From: Ignavibacteriota bacterium
Lineage (GTDB): Bacteria > Bacteroidota > Ignavibacteria > UBA10030 > SZUA-254
Assembly (NCBI GenBank): GCA_025358305.1
Contig: JANYJZ010000027.1
Location: 62,001 to 126,000 of the forward strand
Direction of reading: 5' to 3'
Length of the DNA: 64,000 nucleotides
Shown here one piece after another: positions 8,732-16,673 of this stretch (positions are counted from its first letter, which is position 1; each line of letters starts with the position of its first letter). The position numbers and the translations under genes were made by a program. Below the pieces are notes generated by a model. It searched no databases and was not told where the DNA came from. It saw nothing but the letters and a program-made list of their open reading frames with translations.

Positions 8732-9676
8732 ATGGACAATCATTTTAAAGTCATCATCATCGGATCGGGACCCGCAGGCCTCACTTCCGCCATCTACACC
8801 GGGCGCGCGAACCTTAGGCCGCTGGTCTTCGAAGGCATTCAGCCGGGGGGACAATTGACGATCACGACGGATGTGGAGAACTATCCCGGATTTCCGGACG
8901 GGGTGCTCGGCCCGGAGCTCATGGACCTGTTCCGGAAGCAGGCGCACCGGTTCCAGGCGCAGACGGTCTTCCAGGATGTCACGAAGGTCGATTTTTCACG
9001 ACGCCCGTTCCGGCTTTGGTCCCAGGAGCAGGAATACACGGCCGATGCGGTCATTATTTCCACCGGTGCTACCGCAAAATGGCTCGGCCTCAGTTCAGAA
9101 CGGATGTACATGGGGCACGGCGTGTCCGCATGTGCGACGTGCGACGGATTCTTCTTTAAGGGGCTCGAGGTCGTTGTCGTCGGCGGCGGGGATACGGCGA
9201 TGGAGGAGGCGACATTTCTGACGAAGTTCGCCACCAAAGTGACCGTGATCCACCGCAGGGAGAAGCTGCGCGCATCGAAAATCATGCAGGACCGCGCCCT
9301 CAAGAACCCAAAGCTCGCCTTCATCTGGGACTCGGAAGTCCTGGAGATCCTTGGTAAGGACGAAGAGGGGAAGAAGAGCGTGACGGGCCTCCGGTTGAAA
9401 AATCTCAAGACAGGGGACTCGTCTGTCTATCGGACCGACGGCTTCTTCGTCGGGATCGGCCACCAGCCCAACACGGAGATCTTTCAGGGCCAGATCGACA
9501 CCGATGCGAACGGATACGTTCGCGTGAAACCGGGGACGACGCAGACGAACGTCGCCGGGGTGTTCGCCGCGGGGGACGTCGCGGATTCGGTCTTCCGACA
9601 GGCGGTAACGGCGGCCGGCACAGGTTGTATGGCTGCCATCGAGGCCGAGCGGTATCTCGAAAGCCAGCATTCCTGA
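8732..9676 (+). CDS. trxB: Thioredoxin-disulfide reductase
   Basis: This is a 314-residue flavoenzyme that uses NADPH to reduce thioredoxin. The FAD-binding GSGPAG motif is at residues 11-16, the redox pair C134-A-T-C137 sits in the usual SACATCDG context, the NADPH-binding GGGDTAMEEA follows, and a C-terminal AAGDV motif contacts FAD. Length and motif order are standard. It begins 9 bp after queG and is the last gene before a strong terminator. A candidate substrate, the thioredoxin-domain protein at 1.0 kb, is encoded nearby but in another transcription unit. Confidence 0.97.
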   Translation: MDNHFKVIIIGSGPAGLTSAIYTGRANLRPLVFEGIQPGGQLTITTDVENYPGFPDGVLGPELMDLFRKQAHRFQAQTVFQDVTKVDFSRRPFRLWSQEQEYTADAVIISTGATAKWLGLSSERMYMGHGVSACATCDGFFFKGLEVVVVGGGDTAMEEATFLTKFATKVTVIHRREKLRASKIMQDRALKNPKLAFIWDSEVLEILGKDEEGKKSVTGLRLKNLKTGDSSVYRTDGFFVGIGHQPNTEIFQGQIDTDANGYVRVKPGTTQTNVAGVFAAGDVADSVFRQAVTAAGTGCMAAIEAERYLESQHS

Positions 9677-9710
9677 GCTCTCTGCCAAAGCTGTCAGATT
9701 CGTACGTACA

Positions 9711-9746
9711 CCGTGTCAGACGTTTGCCAGCCTGACACGGTTTTTT
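9711..9746 (+). terminator. Intrinsic terminator after trxB
   Basis: A perfect 9-bp stem (arms 9711-9719 and 9732-9740) with a 12-nt loop and six T residues. Confidence 0.92.
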
Positions 9747-9841
9747 CTGACGGCGGCAGATGCCGTCTGTCATTTCGACAAACTCTCCTTTTCCTCCCTC
9801 CGAATTTCTGCCGCATCATGCGGATGTCCTCCTTCCTCGGA

Positions 9842-9858
9842 TTGGCACGCTGTTTGAA
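9842..9858 (+). promoter_or_regulatory. Sigma-54-like promoter before hsp20
   Basis: TTGGCACG begins at 9842 and TTTGAA covers 9853-9858. GG at 9844-9845 and the -12 dinucleotide at 9856-9857 are ten nt apart, as sigma-54 requires. The -24 element is essentially consensus; the -12 reads GA instead of GC. A start near 9869 would leave a leader of about 50 nt. No TTG-N20-TA promoter competes in this gap. Confidence 0.45.
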
Positions 9859-9918
9859 TCTTATGAGAGAGAAACCAGCAGCGCCATCACAATCACTGAT
9901 CAAGAAACGAACACCATC

Positions 9919-10398
9919 ATGACACTCATTCGTTGGAACCCCATCCGGGACGTCGTCGTACGGCATCCCGTCACCGATATCGCTTCGGAATTCGTCAGCA
10001 TGCAGAAGGAGATCGACCGTATGTTCGGCCTCTTCCGCGGCGGGTCACGTGATGAAGGCACGTCGACCGGCGTGCTTCCGGCCGTGGACGTCGTCGAACG
10101 CGATTCCGATTTCGTCGTGAACCTCGAGATCCCCGGCGTGGCGAAAGAGGATGTGAAGATCACCGTACAGGAGAACGTCCTCACGGTGAAAGGGGAGAAG
10201 AAGTTCGAGACCGAGAAAGAGGGCGAAACGTACCACCGTGTCGAACGTTCCTACGGCGCGTTTCAAAGATCATTCACGCTTCCCGCTACGGTCAAGAGTG
10301 ACTTGATCGAAGCTTCGCATACGAACGGCATCCTGCACATCGTCCTGCCGAAGCAGGAGAAGGCGAAACCAAAGGAAATCGAGGTCAAACTGAAGTAA
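9919..10398 (+). CDS. Small heat-shock protein, Hsp20 family
   Basis: This is a 159-residue holdase chaperone that binds unfolding proteins until ATP-dependent chaperones act. Residues about 45-150 form the alpha-crystallin domain, with VNLEIPGVAKEDVKI and the closing GILHIVLPK motif whose I-x-V lies near the C-terminus. The ATG at 9919 is preferred over open frame further upstream because the protein then begins with the usual MTLIRWNP-type N-terminus and the upstream region contains promoter and terminator signals. It is a monocistronic unit between two terminators, with a sigma-54-like site upstream suggesting stress-activated transcription. Confidence 0.93.
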   Translation: MTLIRWNPIRDVVVRHPVTDIASEFVSMQKEIDRMFGLFRGGSRDEGTSTGVLPAVDVVERDSDFVVNLEIPGVAKEDVKITVQENVLTVKGEKKFETEKEGETYHRVERSYGAFQRSFTLPATVKSDLIEASHTNGILHIVLPKQEKAKPKEIEVKLK

Positions 10399-10454
10399 GA
10401 AGCGGCATTCAGCTCATGCCGGTGGGGGAGACCCCATCCGGCGGGATTTCGAAG

Positions 10455-10490
10455 AGGCGCCCGGACACCATCGTCCGGGCGCCTTTATTT
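10455..10490 (+). terminator. Intrinsic terminator after hsp20
   Basis: A perfect 12-bp GC-rich stem (10455-10466 with 10473-10484), a 6-nt loop and a TTATTT tail. A weaker GC hairpin around 10422-10445 precedes it. Confidence 0.9.
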
Positions 10491-10521
10491 GAAAGCCGAG
10501 ATTATTTTACCCTTCATGGGA

Positions 10522-10550
10522 TTGACTTTTGCCTGCAAGTTTCGTATAAT
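10522..10550 (+). promoter_or_regulatory. Near-consensus promoter for sppA
   Basis: TTGACT at 10522-10527, a 17-nt spacer and a perfect TATAAT at 10545-10550. The predicted start near 10557 gives a leader of about 58 nt and excludes the in-frame ATG at 10516. Confidence 0.85.
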
Positions 10551-10614
10551 AGGCAGTAAAATCAACAGGTTATGGCCGTTTTCTCATCTTGTGCGAAATA
10601 GTTCTGGCGTAATT

Positions 10615-11529
10615 ATGAGCAATTCCACTAAGTGGTTCCTGATCATCGCCGGATTGCTCCTCTTCTTCGGGCTTCTCGCGCTGGGGTTTATTTCCCTCAT
10701 CGTCGTGGGGATGTCCGACCGTGAAGCGGACGTGACCACGGGGTCCGGTCAAAAGATCGCCGTCGTCGAGCTCCAGGGCGAGATTACGGCCTCCGAAGAC
10801 ATCGTTCGCCAGTTCCGCAAGTACAGGGAAAACCACTCCGTCAAGGCGATCCTCTTCCGGGTCGATTCACCGGGCGGGGGCGTCGTCGCGAGCCAGGAGA
10901 TCTACGAAGAGGTGCGTAAGACACGCGCCAGCGGCAAGCCTGTCATCGTTTCCATGGGTTCGCTCGCGGCAAGCGGCGGGTATTACGTGTCGTGCGGTGC
11001 GAACAGAATCGTTGCGAACCCCGGGACGCTCACCGGAAGCATCGGTGTGATCTCCCAGTTCATGAACTACGACACCCTGATGCGGAAGGTGGGGGTCGGC
11101 GTCACCACCATCAAGAGCGGCAAGTTTAAGGATGCCGGCAATCCGTTCCGTTCGATGACGAAGGATGATGCCGCATATTTTCAGACGTTGATGGACGGTG
11201 TCCACCGGCAGTTCATCGCCGCGGTCGAACATGAACGCAAGATCGACCATGATTCGCTCGTGTCGTATGCCGATGGGCGAGTCTTCACCGGCGAGCAAGC
11301 GTATGCCATGAAACTCGTCGACACCCTTGGGACCTATGAGGATGCGATCAAGATCGCAGCCCGGATCGCGGGCATTTCGGACGACCCGGCGATCGTGAAA
11401 GAGCGTAAGCGCGGACTGACACTGTTCGAGCGTTTGTTCGGAGAAGTACTGGCCGGTAATCTTGACGGTCTCAAAGAGGAATTGTTCCACCGGCCGATAC
11501 TGCAATATCGCATGATGCAGGGGCTGTAA
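10615..11529 (+). CDS. sppA: Signal peptide peptidase SppA
   Basis: This is a 304-residue membrane-anchored serine protease of the single-domain type that degrades cleaved signal peptides. One N-terminal membrane segment covers residues about 7-33. The nucleophile Ser120 lies in SLAASGGYYVS, and the general-base lysine is in KSGK at 167-170 (Lys167 or Lys170). An SPGGGV motif near 85-90 forms part of the oxyanion site. The ATG at 10615 is the first in-frame start after a near-perfect promoter. The HU gene follows after 58 bp without a terminator, so the two may share a transcript. Confidence 0.93.
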   Translation: MSNSTKWFLIIAGLLLFFGLLALGFISLIVVGMSDREADVTTGSGQKIAVVELQGEITASEDIVRQFRKYRENHSVKAILFRVDSPGGGVVASQEIYEEVRKTRASGKPVIVSMGSLAASGGYYVSCGANRIVANPGTLTGSIGVISQFMNYDTLMRKVGVGVTTIKSGKFKDAGNPFRSMTKDDAAYFQTLMDGVHRQFIAAVEHERKIDHDSLVSYADGRVFTGEQAYAMKLVDTLGTYEDAIKIAARIAGISDDPAIVKERKRGLTLFERLFGEVLAGNLDGLKEELFHRPILQYRMMQGL

Positions 11530-11587
11530 CATCACATCACCCGCAGCACCAGCGCGGGCGTTCGACAACCATACAAGGAGACATGCT

Positions 11588-11893
11588 TTGACGAAAGCGG
11601 ATATCGTTGATCATATCGCATCGGGAACCGGCCTGACGAAGGTGGAGACCGAGGCAGTCGTCGATGGCTTTATCCAGACGGTGATCGAGGCTCTCAAGGA
11701 GGGCCGGAACATCGAGATTCGCGGCTTCGGCAGCTTCAAGACGAAGAAGCGAAAGGGTCGGATCGCACGAAACCCCCGTACGGGCGCGCAGGTGAAGGTA
11801 GACGAACACTTCGTACCGTTCTTCAAGGTCTCAAAGGAGCTGAAGATGCTCGTGAATGAGAACCTGAAGAAACTTCAGCCGTTCACGTCGTAA
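11588..11893 (+). CDS. HU-family DNA-binding protein, TTG start
   Basis: This is a 101-residue histone-like protein that bends and compacts DNA as a dimer. It begins MTKADIVDHIA and carries the family signature GFGSFKTKKRKGRIARNPRTG in the DNA-embracing arm. The start is a TTG at 11588: an AAGGAG site at 11575-11580 is ideally placed, and the only nearby ATG (11583) runs into a stop after one further codon. The C-terminus is about ten residues longer than E. coli HU. A zinc-ribbon protein gene follows after 17 bp. Confidence 0.93.
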   Translation: MTKADIVDHIASGTGLTKVETEAVVDGFIQTVIEALKEGRNIEIRGFGSFKTKKRKGRIARNPRTGAQVKVDEHFVPFFKVSKELKMLVNENLKKLQPFTS

Positions 11894-11910
11894 CACCCGA
11901 ACGCGAGCGT

Positions 11911-12783
11911 ATGGCGGCCAACGATCAGAGTGTGTGCAAGAAGTGCGGGAATGCCCTTGCGCCGGCGGATAAGTTCTGCGCGTCCTGCGGGACGGCGGCT
12001 GCGGCGGCGCCGGAGTCTCCCCGGAAGAAAGAACAGCCCAGCGTAACGGGACCCGTACGGTGCAGTCTCTGCGGACACCAGAACAAGGCTGGAGCCGCCG
12101 CATGCACGAGTTGCGGCAATTCCCTCGGTCCTGCGGGTGCAGCCGCTCCGCAGCGCCGCAAGCAGCAGCCCGGCAAGCCGAAATCGGTTCACGCTACTCC
12201 GCTGACGTTCTTCCAAAGCTGGAAGTTCACCGCATCGTTCGCCGCGATACTCATCGTCGGCATCATCCTGTATAAGAACTATAAGCCCGCCGACACGCAG
12301 GCACCTGTACAAGCGATGTCCCCGAATGCCGCCGCTGCCGTTGAACAGATCGAAACGCTCCAGAAGCTCGTCGACGCCAACCCCAAGGATGCGGACCAGA
12401 CGTTGCGTCTCGCGAACATGCTCCATGACGTACGGATGTACCCGCGTGCCGCAGCGATGTACACGAGATACCTTCAGCTCATCCCCACGAACCCCGACGC
12501 GCGCGTCGATCTCGGCACGACCTATTTCGAACTCTCGATGACCGATTCGACCCGCCGAGTTGAATACCTAGCGTCTGCGAAGACGGAAATGGAGAAAGCG
12601 CTCACGTACGCGCCGCGGCACCAGTTGGCCCATTTCAACCTCGGCATCATCAGCCTCCACGACGGGAACATGGAGGACGCCAACAGCTGGTTCTCAAAGT
12701 GTGCAGCGATAGATTCAACGACAGAGGCCGGCAAGCGGGCCTCCCAACTTCTTCATCAACATTCATTCACAAACCCCCAATAA
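11911..12783 (+). CDS. Double zinc-ribbon, membrane-anchored TPR protein
   Basis: This 290-residue protein has three parts. Two zinc ribbons are at the N-terminus, with cysteine pairs C9/C12 and C23/C26, then C51/C54 and C65/C68. One membrane helix covers residues about 106-121. A TPR-containing domain follows (about 150-285) with alternating Ala/Tyr helix pairs. The predicted topology is zinc ribbons on one side of the inner membrane and TPR scaffold on the other. No enzyme motif is visible and I do not recognise a named orthologue. It sits 17 bp after HU and 15 bp before a tiny basic ribosome-like protein, so it is likely cotranscribed with both. Confidence 0.8.
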   Translation: MAANDQSVCKKCGNALAPADKFCASCGTAAAAAPESPRKKEQPSVTGPVRCSLCGHQNKAGAAACTSCGNSLGPAGAAAPQRRKQQPGKPKSVHATPLTFFQSWKFTASFAAILIVGIILYKNYKPADTQAPVQAMSPNAAAAVEQIETLQKLVDANPKDADQTLRLANMLHDVRMYPRAAAMYTRYLQLIPTNPDARVDLGTTYFELSMTDSTRRVEYLASAKTEMEKALTYAPRHQLAHFNLGIISLHDGNMEDANSWFSKCAAIDSTTEAGKRASQLLHQHSFTNPQ

Positions 12784-12798
12784 CGTTAGGAGATTCGT

Positions 12799-12894
12799 AT
12801 GCCAAGCGGTAAGAAAAGACTTCGCCGGAAGATGGCGACGCACAAGCGCAAGAAGCGCTTGAGGAAAATGAGACACAAGAAGAAGAACAGGTAA
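12799..12894 (+). CDS. AURKAIP1/COX24-type small basic protein (putative ribosomal)
   Basis: This 31-codon gene encodes an extremely basic peptide made almost entirely of Lys, Arg, His and Met, starting MPSGKKRLRRK and ending HKKKNR. A TAGGAG ribosome site lies 6 nt before the ATG. The composition and the MATHKRKKRLRK-like core match the AURKAIP1/COX24 domain proteins of Bacteroidota, which are related to the mitochondrial small-subunit protein mS38 and mycobacterial bS22. Ribosome association is inferred from that family. It closes the sppA-HU-TPR run. Confidence 0.8.
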   Translation: MPSGKKRLRRKMATHKRKKRLRKMRHKKKNR

Positions 12895-12902
12895 GTTGTC
12901 GG

Positions 12903-12932
12903 ATTGCCACGCGCGATGTCGTGCGTGGCAAT
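12903..12932 (+). other. Perfect stem-loop after the tiny basic gene
   Basis: A perfect 10-bp stem (12903-12912 with 12923-12932) and a 10-nt loop, 8 nt after the stop codon. It has no T tract, so it may be a Rho-dependent or RNA-stabilising 3' end. Confidence 0.5.
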
Positions 12933-12996
12933 CGCCGACAGTGCCCTCTCCCACGAACGTGTGCAATCACCACCTTTCATGATCGGAACCCACTCC

Positions 12997-14514
12997 ATGC
13001 GTGCTCAGCGATGGTGCAGTCTCTGCGTTGTCCTAATTTTAGCGTTCGGCGTCCCCTCGTGCGCGTCGTCGCAGCCGAAGTCCATCACGATCATCCATAC
13101 GAATGATGTCCATGCAGCTTTCGTGCCGCATGAGGCCGGATGGATCCAGTCCGACCCGAAACCGCTTGTCGGAGGCTACCTGGCGTTGTCGCATCTCATC
13201 GACAGCCTGCGCGGAGTCAAACCGGTGACGCTCCTCTTAGACGGCGGGGACGTCATGACGGGCACGCCGATCTCCGAGTACGAATACGCAGGGACGAAGG
13301 GCGGCGCCTTGTTCACGATGATGAATGTCATTGGATACGATGCGTGGACGATCGGCAATCATGACCTTGACATTTCGCAAGAGAATCTTAAACAGCTGAC
13401 ATCCATCGCGCATTTCCCTACGCTCAGCGCGAACCTCGTCGACTCCCTCGGAAGCTTCCCGTTCCACAACAAGGAGTACATCATCGTCGAGCGTGGAGGC
13501 CTGAAGATCGGTCTCTTCGGCCTCATGTCGAAGGACCTCTTCCGGTTGACGAACACGAATAATCTCGTCGGCCTGAAGGTCCTCCCGCCGGTCTCCACGG
13601 CGCAGAAGATCATCGACATTCTTGATCCCCAAACGGATCTTATCATCGCCATCACCCACGAAGGGGTGGATGAGGATTCGACGCTTGCCGCGCAGACGCA
13701 CGGTCTCGACGTCATCATCGGCGGGCACAGCCACACGCGACTGAAGCGGCCGAAACTCATCCACGGAGTGATCATCTGTCAGGCAGGATCAAGCGCCGAG
13801 AACCTCGGTCAGCTCGATCTCACGGTGGACCATGATAGCGTCACGTCCTTCGACGGCAAGCTCATCACGCCGTGGGCGGTCCCGAACACCGGTCAAACGG
13901 AGCTTGCGAAGCTCGTCCGCGAGTTCACAGACAAGGTCGATGCAGAGTACGGAGAGGTCGTCGGAACGCTTGCGGGGGACTGGAAGCGGAACGGGTCGAG
14001 TGAGAGCGCCATCGGTTCCTTCGTTGCCGATGCCATCCGCGAAGGGACGTCGGCCGATCTGGCCGTGACCAACAGCAGCGGCATACGCAAGGACATGCAT
14101 GCCGGACCGGTGAAGAAGCTCGATCTCTTTGAGATCTCTCCCTTTAGGAATTATCTCTCGACATTTCCCATCAAGGGGAGCTCTCTCAGGGAGCTTCTCC
14201 AACGCCATGTCGCGTCTCTCGCCGAGGGGAAAAGCCCCATTCAATTCTCGGGAGTGACCTGCACTTGGAAGCGTCTGGAGGGCCGCGGCGTCCTCCAAAG
14301 CGTCCTCGTTGGACGCGAACCGCTTGATGATGCGAAATCATACACGTTTGGAACGAGCGATTTTGTCATCGACCAGGGGGACAAGTATCTCGGGATCGTT
14401 CCGACCGGTGTGGCATCGAGCCGTACCACCATCTTTGAGGCGCTCGTCACCAAGTCGAAGAAGCAAAAGGACCTCAGGGATCCAGCGGACCATCACTTTC
14501 TCGAAGTTCCATAA
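12997..14514 (+). CDS. Lipoprotein 5'-nucleotidase / UshA family phosphoesterase
   Basis: This 505-residue exported enzyme removes phosphate from nucleotides. A lipoprotein signal ends in VPSC with Cys22 as the lipidated residue, so it is probably anchored in the envelope. The metallophosphatase domain shows HTNDVH (34-39), GGDVMTG, GNHD and GGHSHT, which bind two metals. The C-terminal 5'-nucleotidase domain (from about 310) carries the substrate-binding N-S-S-G and the ISPFRN loop. The ATG at 12997 gives the best signal peptide; another in-frame ATG lies at 12979. A P-loop kinase gene follows after 20 bp. Confidence 0.9.
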   Translation: MRAQRWCSLCVVLILAFGVPSCASSQPKSITIIHTNDVHAAFVPHEAGWIQSDPKPLVGGYLALSHLIDSLRGVKPVTLLLDGGDVMTGTPISEYEYAGTKGGALFTMMNVIGYDAWTIGNHDLDISQENLKQLTSIAHFPTLSANLVDSLGSFPFHNKEYIIVERGGLKIGLFGLMSKDLFRLTNTNNLVGLKVLPPVSTAQKIIDILDPQTDLIIAITHEGVDEDSTLAAQTHGLDVIIGGHSHTRLKRPKLIHGVIICQAGSSAENLGQLDLTVDHDSVTSFDGKLITPWAVPNTGQTELAKLVREFTDKVDAEYGEVVGTLAGDWKRNGSSESAIGSFVADAIREGTSADLAVTNSSGIRKDMHAGPVKKLDLFEISPFRNYLSTFPIKGSSLRELLQRHVASLAEGKSPIQFSGVTCTWKRLEGRGVLQSVLVGREPLDDAKSYTFGTSDFVIDQGDKYLGIVPTGVASSRTTIFEALVTKSKKQKDLRDPADHHFLEVP

Positions 14515-14534
14515 CACCAAGGATGTGCTGAAAC

Positions 14535-15251
14535 ATGAACACAACGCATTTTGACATTATTCTCCTCATCGGCCGCCCGGCCGCCGGGAAGTCCGAGGTC
14601 ATCGATTTTCTCAAGAAGACGCCGTCGCAGGAACGAAAGAGCAGGTTCCACATCGCCGATTTTGAAGAGATCGACGATTTCGTGTATGTCTGGGAGACGT
14701 TCGAGGTAGATGACATCCTGACACGCCACGGCAAGAAGCGTGTCTGGTCCGATGAAAAGTACTGGTTCAACGATCCGTTCATCTGGAACCTCTATATCGA
14801 GCGGATCAATCTCGCGTACCGGAAAAAGATGGCTGCGGATCCTCGGTACCACGAGAAGATGACCGCTATCGTGGAATTCGCCCGCGGTGGAGAGAACGGG
14901 TTCGGCGAGGCGTTCTCGTATCTGCATGAGGACATCCTGAAGCGCGCCGGGATCGTATATATCAACGTCCCCTACGAGGAGTCGGTGAGGAAAAATCGAC
15001 GACGCGCCCGCCCGGGAATGGAGGATTCCATCCTCTATCATTCGCTGCCCGATGAGAAGATGGAGTTCTATTACAAAACGAATGACTGGGAGAAATTGAC
15101 CGGGAAGGACGCGCGGTATATTACGGTGAAGGGGATCAACGTGCCGTACGCGGTGTTCGAGAACATGCCGGAGAAGACCGATGAGCCCGGAAGACTCGGC
15201 GCCGAGCTCGAGCGGGCCACATCAAAGCTGTGGGGCATCCGCCAACCGTAA
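14535..15251 (+). CDS. P-loop kinase-like protein of unknown substrate
   Basis: This 238-residue cytoplasmic protein has a clear Walker A motif, GRPAAGKS, at residues 13-20. Downstream features resemble a nucleoside or small-molecule kinase: a lid-like RRRARPG around residue 153-160, a run of acidic and aromatic residues, and an invariant-looking EFARGGENGF. It does not match adenylate, guanylate or cytidylate kinase signatures that I can recognise. It starts 20 bp after a 5'-nucleotidase gene, so nucleotide or sugar phosphorylation is plausible but unproven. It converges on the minus-strand membrane gene with an 11-bp gap. Confidence 0.65.
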   Translation: MNTTHFDIILLIGRPAAGKSEVIDFLKKTPSQERKSRFHIADFEEIDDFVYVWETFEVDDILTRHGKKRVWSDEKYWFNDPFIWNLYIERINLAYRKKMAADPRYHEKMTAIVEFARGGENGFGEAFSYLHEDILKRAGIVYINVPYEESVRKNRRRARPGMEDSILYHSLPDEKMEFYYKTNDWEKLTGKDARYITVKGINVPYAVFENMPEKTDEPGRLGAELERATSKLWGIRQP

Positions 15252-15262
15252 ACCTCGACCCG

Positions 15263-16351
15263 TCAGAGCTCCTTGTTCGCCGCGAGTTCTGCCGACCGTT
15301 TGCGTTCCGCGATGCTCAGGAACGCGACGGAGACGAGGATGAAGAAGAGTGAAAGCCAATCCTGCATTTTCGGATACTTTGCCCCGAGCAGAAATGCAGA
15401 GATTATCGTTGCCACCGTTCCCGCGGTGAGGGAGGTCAGCCTGTTCACTAATCCAGCGAACGTTGCCGTGCGTCCCTTGAACATGAAGAGAAATACGGAG
15501 AAGAACGCCACGATCCCGAATGCCGTGCCGCTGACGACCGCCCATCCCCACATCGGCGAGATGTTCGTGATCGACGCCCTGAACAGCGTGATCTGAGGGA
15601 CCTCCCAGCCGAACCAGTCTGGCGCGTTGAAGAAGAACATGGCCATGAGAATGACGAAGAACGACGCGCAGATCTGTTCGAGCCCAAAGTACCCGTTGTT
15701 GTCGAGCGGGACGCCCTTCGCCCGGGTGTTCTTGAAATAGTTCATGATGTAGATCCTGATGGCGTACGCCGTGATGTACGTCAGGAGAATGACAACGGCC
15801 GCCGTGTTGTGCAGAAAGTCAAAGTCCCCCGCCTGTACCCAGATGAGGTTGATGCCCGCCGCGACAAGAGCGAAGACGACGGCGAAATTCTCTTCCCGAT
15901 AGACCTTTTTGTGAAGGATCCCCTGCGAGATCTGAACGGAATCGACCACGCGGCTGATGACGATCACGCTCGCGCGCATGATGACCATGGCGACCATGAC
16001 CGACATTCCCTGGAACGTGTACATGAGCGTCGTCGACGGAATGATGATCGCGGTCATAAACCCGGCGGGAAAGATGTAGCGGATCTCACTGGGGAGGGTT
16101 ACACCGGCGATCGTCACCAAACTGTTCGTCTTGAGTCGGTACCATCCCATCGCAAGCACGATCCCGAGCGCCGTGAACATGCCGCCAACGGTGTTGTAGG
16201 CCATGTACGACATCTGCTCCATGTTGAGCGTGATACTGGCACCACTCGGAGTGAAATACTTCGCGCTCACTCCCGTGATCACGTAGAACACGAAGTAGCC
16301 GATACACAACTGTATCAAGCGCCCTGTGCTTCCTTCCGCTGTTTTCCACAT
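15263..16351 (-). CDS. Multi-spanning membrane protein, DMT/EamA-like
   Basis: This 362-residue hydrophobic protein with about ten predicted membrane helices is the only minus-strand gene in the window. A mid-protein stretch near residues 145-165, with QGILHKKVYREENFAVVFAL, resembles the loop-helix junction of drug/metabolite transporter (EamA) proteins. The overall match is loose and no substrate can be named. The ATG at 16351 (MWKTAEG) is chosen because a good promoter at 16428-16456 overlaps and excludes further upstream starts. The predicted leader is about 70 nt. Confidence 0.7.
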   Translation of the reverse strand: MWKTAEGSTGRLIQLCIGYFVFYVITGVSAKYFTPSGASITLNMEQMSYMAYNTVGGMFTALGIVLAMGWYRLKTNSLVTIAGVTLPSEIRYIFPAGFMTAIIIPSTTLMYTFQGMSVMVAMVIMRASVIVISRVVDSVQISQGILHKKVYREENFAVVFALVAAGINLIWVQAGDFDFLHNTAAVVILLTYITAYAIRIYIMNYFKNTRAKGVPLDNNGYFGLEQICASFFVILMAMFFFNAPDWFGWEVPQITLFRASITNISPMWGWAVVSGTAFGIVAFFSVFLFMFKGRTATFAGLVNRLTSLTAGTVATIISAFLLGAKYPKMQDWLSLFFILVSVAFLSIAERKRSAELAANKEL

Positions 16352-16427
16352 TGCGCGTACACCCACTCGTAAGTGAACTATGACTGCGACAATCTTCCGG
16401 CCGTGAGCAGTATGGTAAAGCAGGCCT

Positions 16428-16456
16428 AAAGTAGCTGTTCTCGAGTAGAATTGCAA
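16428..16456 (-). promoter_or_regulatory. Minus-strand promoter for the DMT-like gene
   Basis: On the minus strand TTGCAA (16456-16451), a 17-nt spacer and TACTTT (16433-16428). It is divergent from the YtxH promoter about 150 bp away. The 321-bp gap between the two genes holds only these two promoters as far as I can see. Confidence 0.65.
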
Positions 16457-16598
16457 CCCGAGACGTGCGCCGCTGCCGTCATTTTGCGGGGCGGGTGTGC
16501 CGAACGTCGTGCCGGCAAACAGGATGGAAGGAAGGAGCGTCCACAGGCATCCGCGTTGTCGTGAAGAGGCAAATCCCTCGAAAACACATCGGAATTAC

Positions 16599-16627
16599 TT
16601 GATTATGATGATGTTTATCCGTACTTT
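16599..16627 (+). promoter_or_regulatory. Promoter for the YtxH-DUF948 pair
   Basis: TTGATT at 16599-16604, a 17-nt spacer and TACTTT at 16622-16627. The -10 context ATCCGTACTTT is identical to that of the nuoN promoter at 20385-20395. Confidence 0.65.
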
Positions 16628-16673
16628 GCGGATGTAGAAGCATGCAATGTACGGCTTTGCACATGGAGGGATT

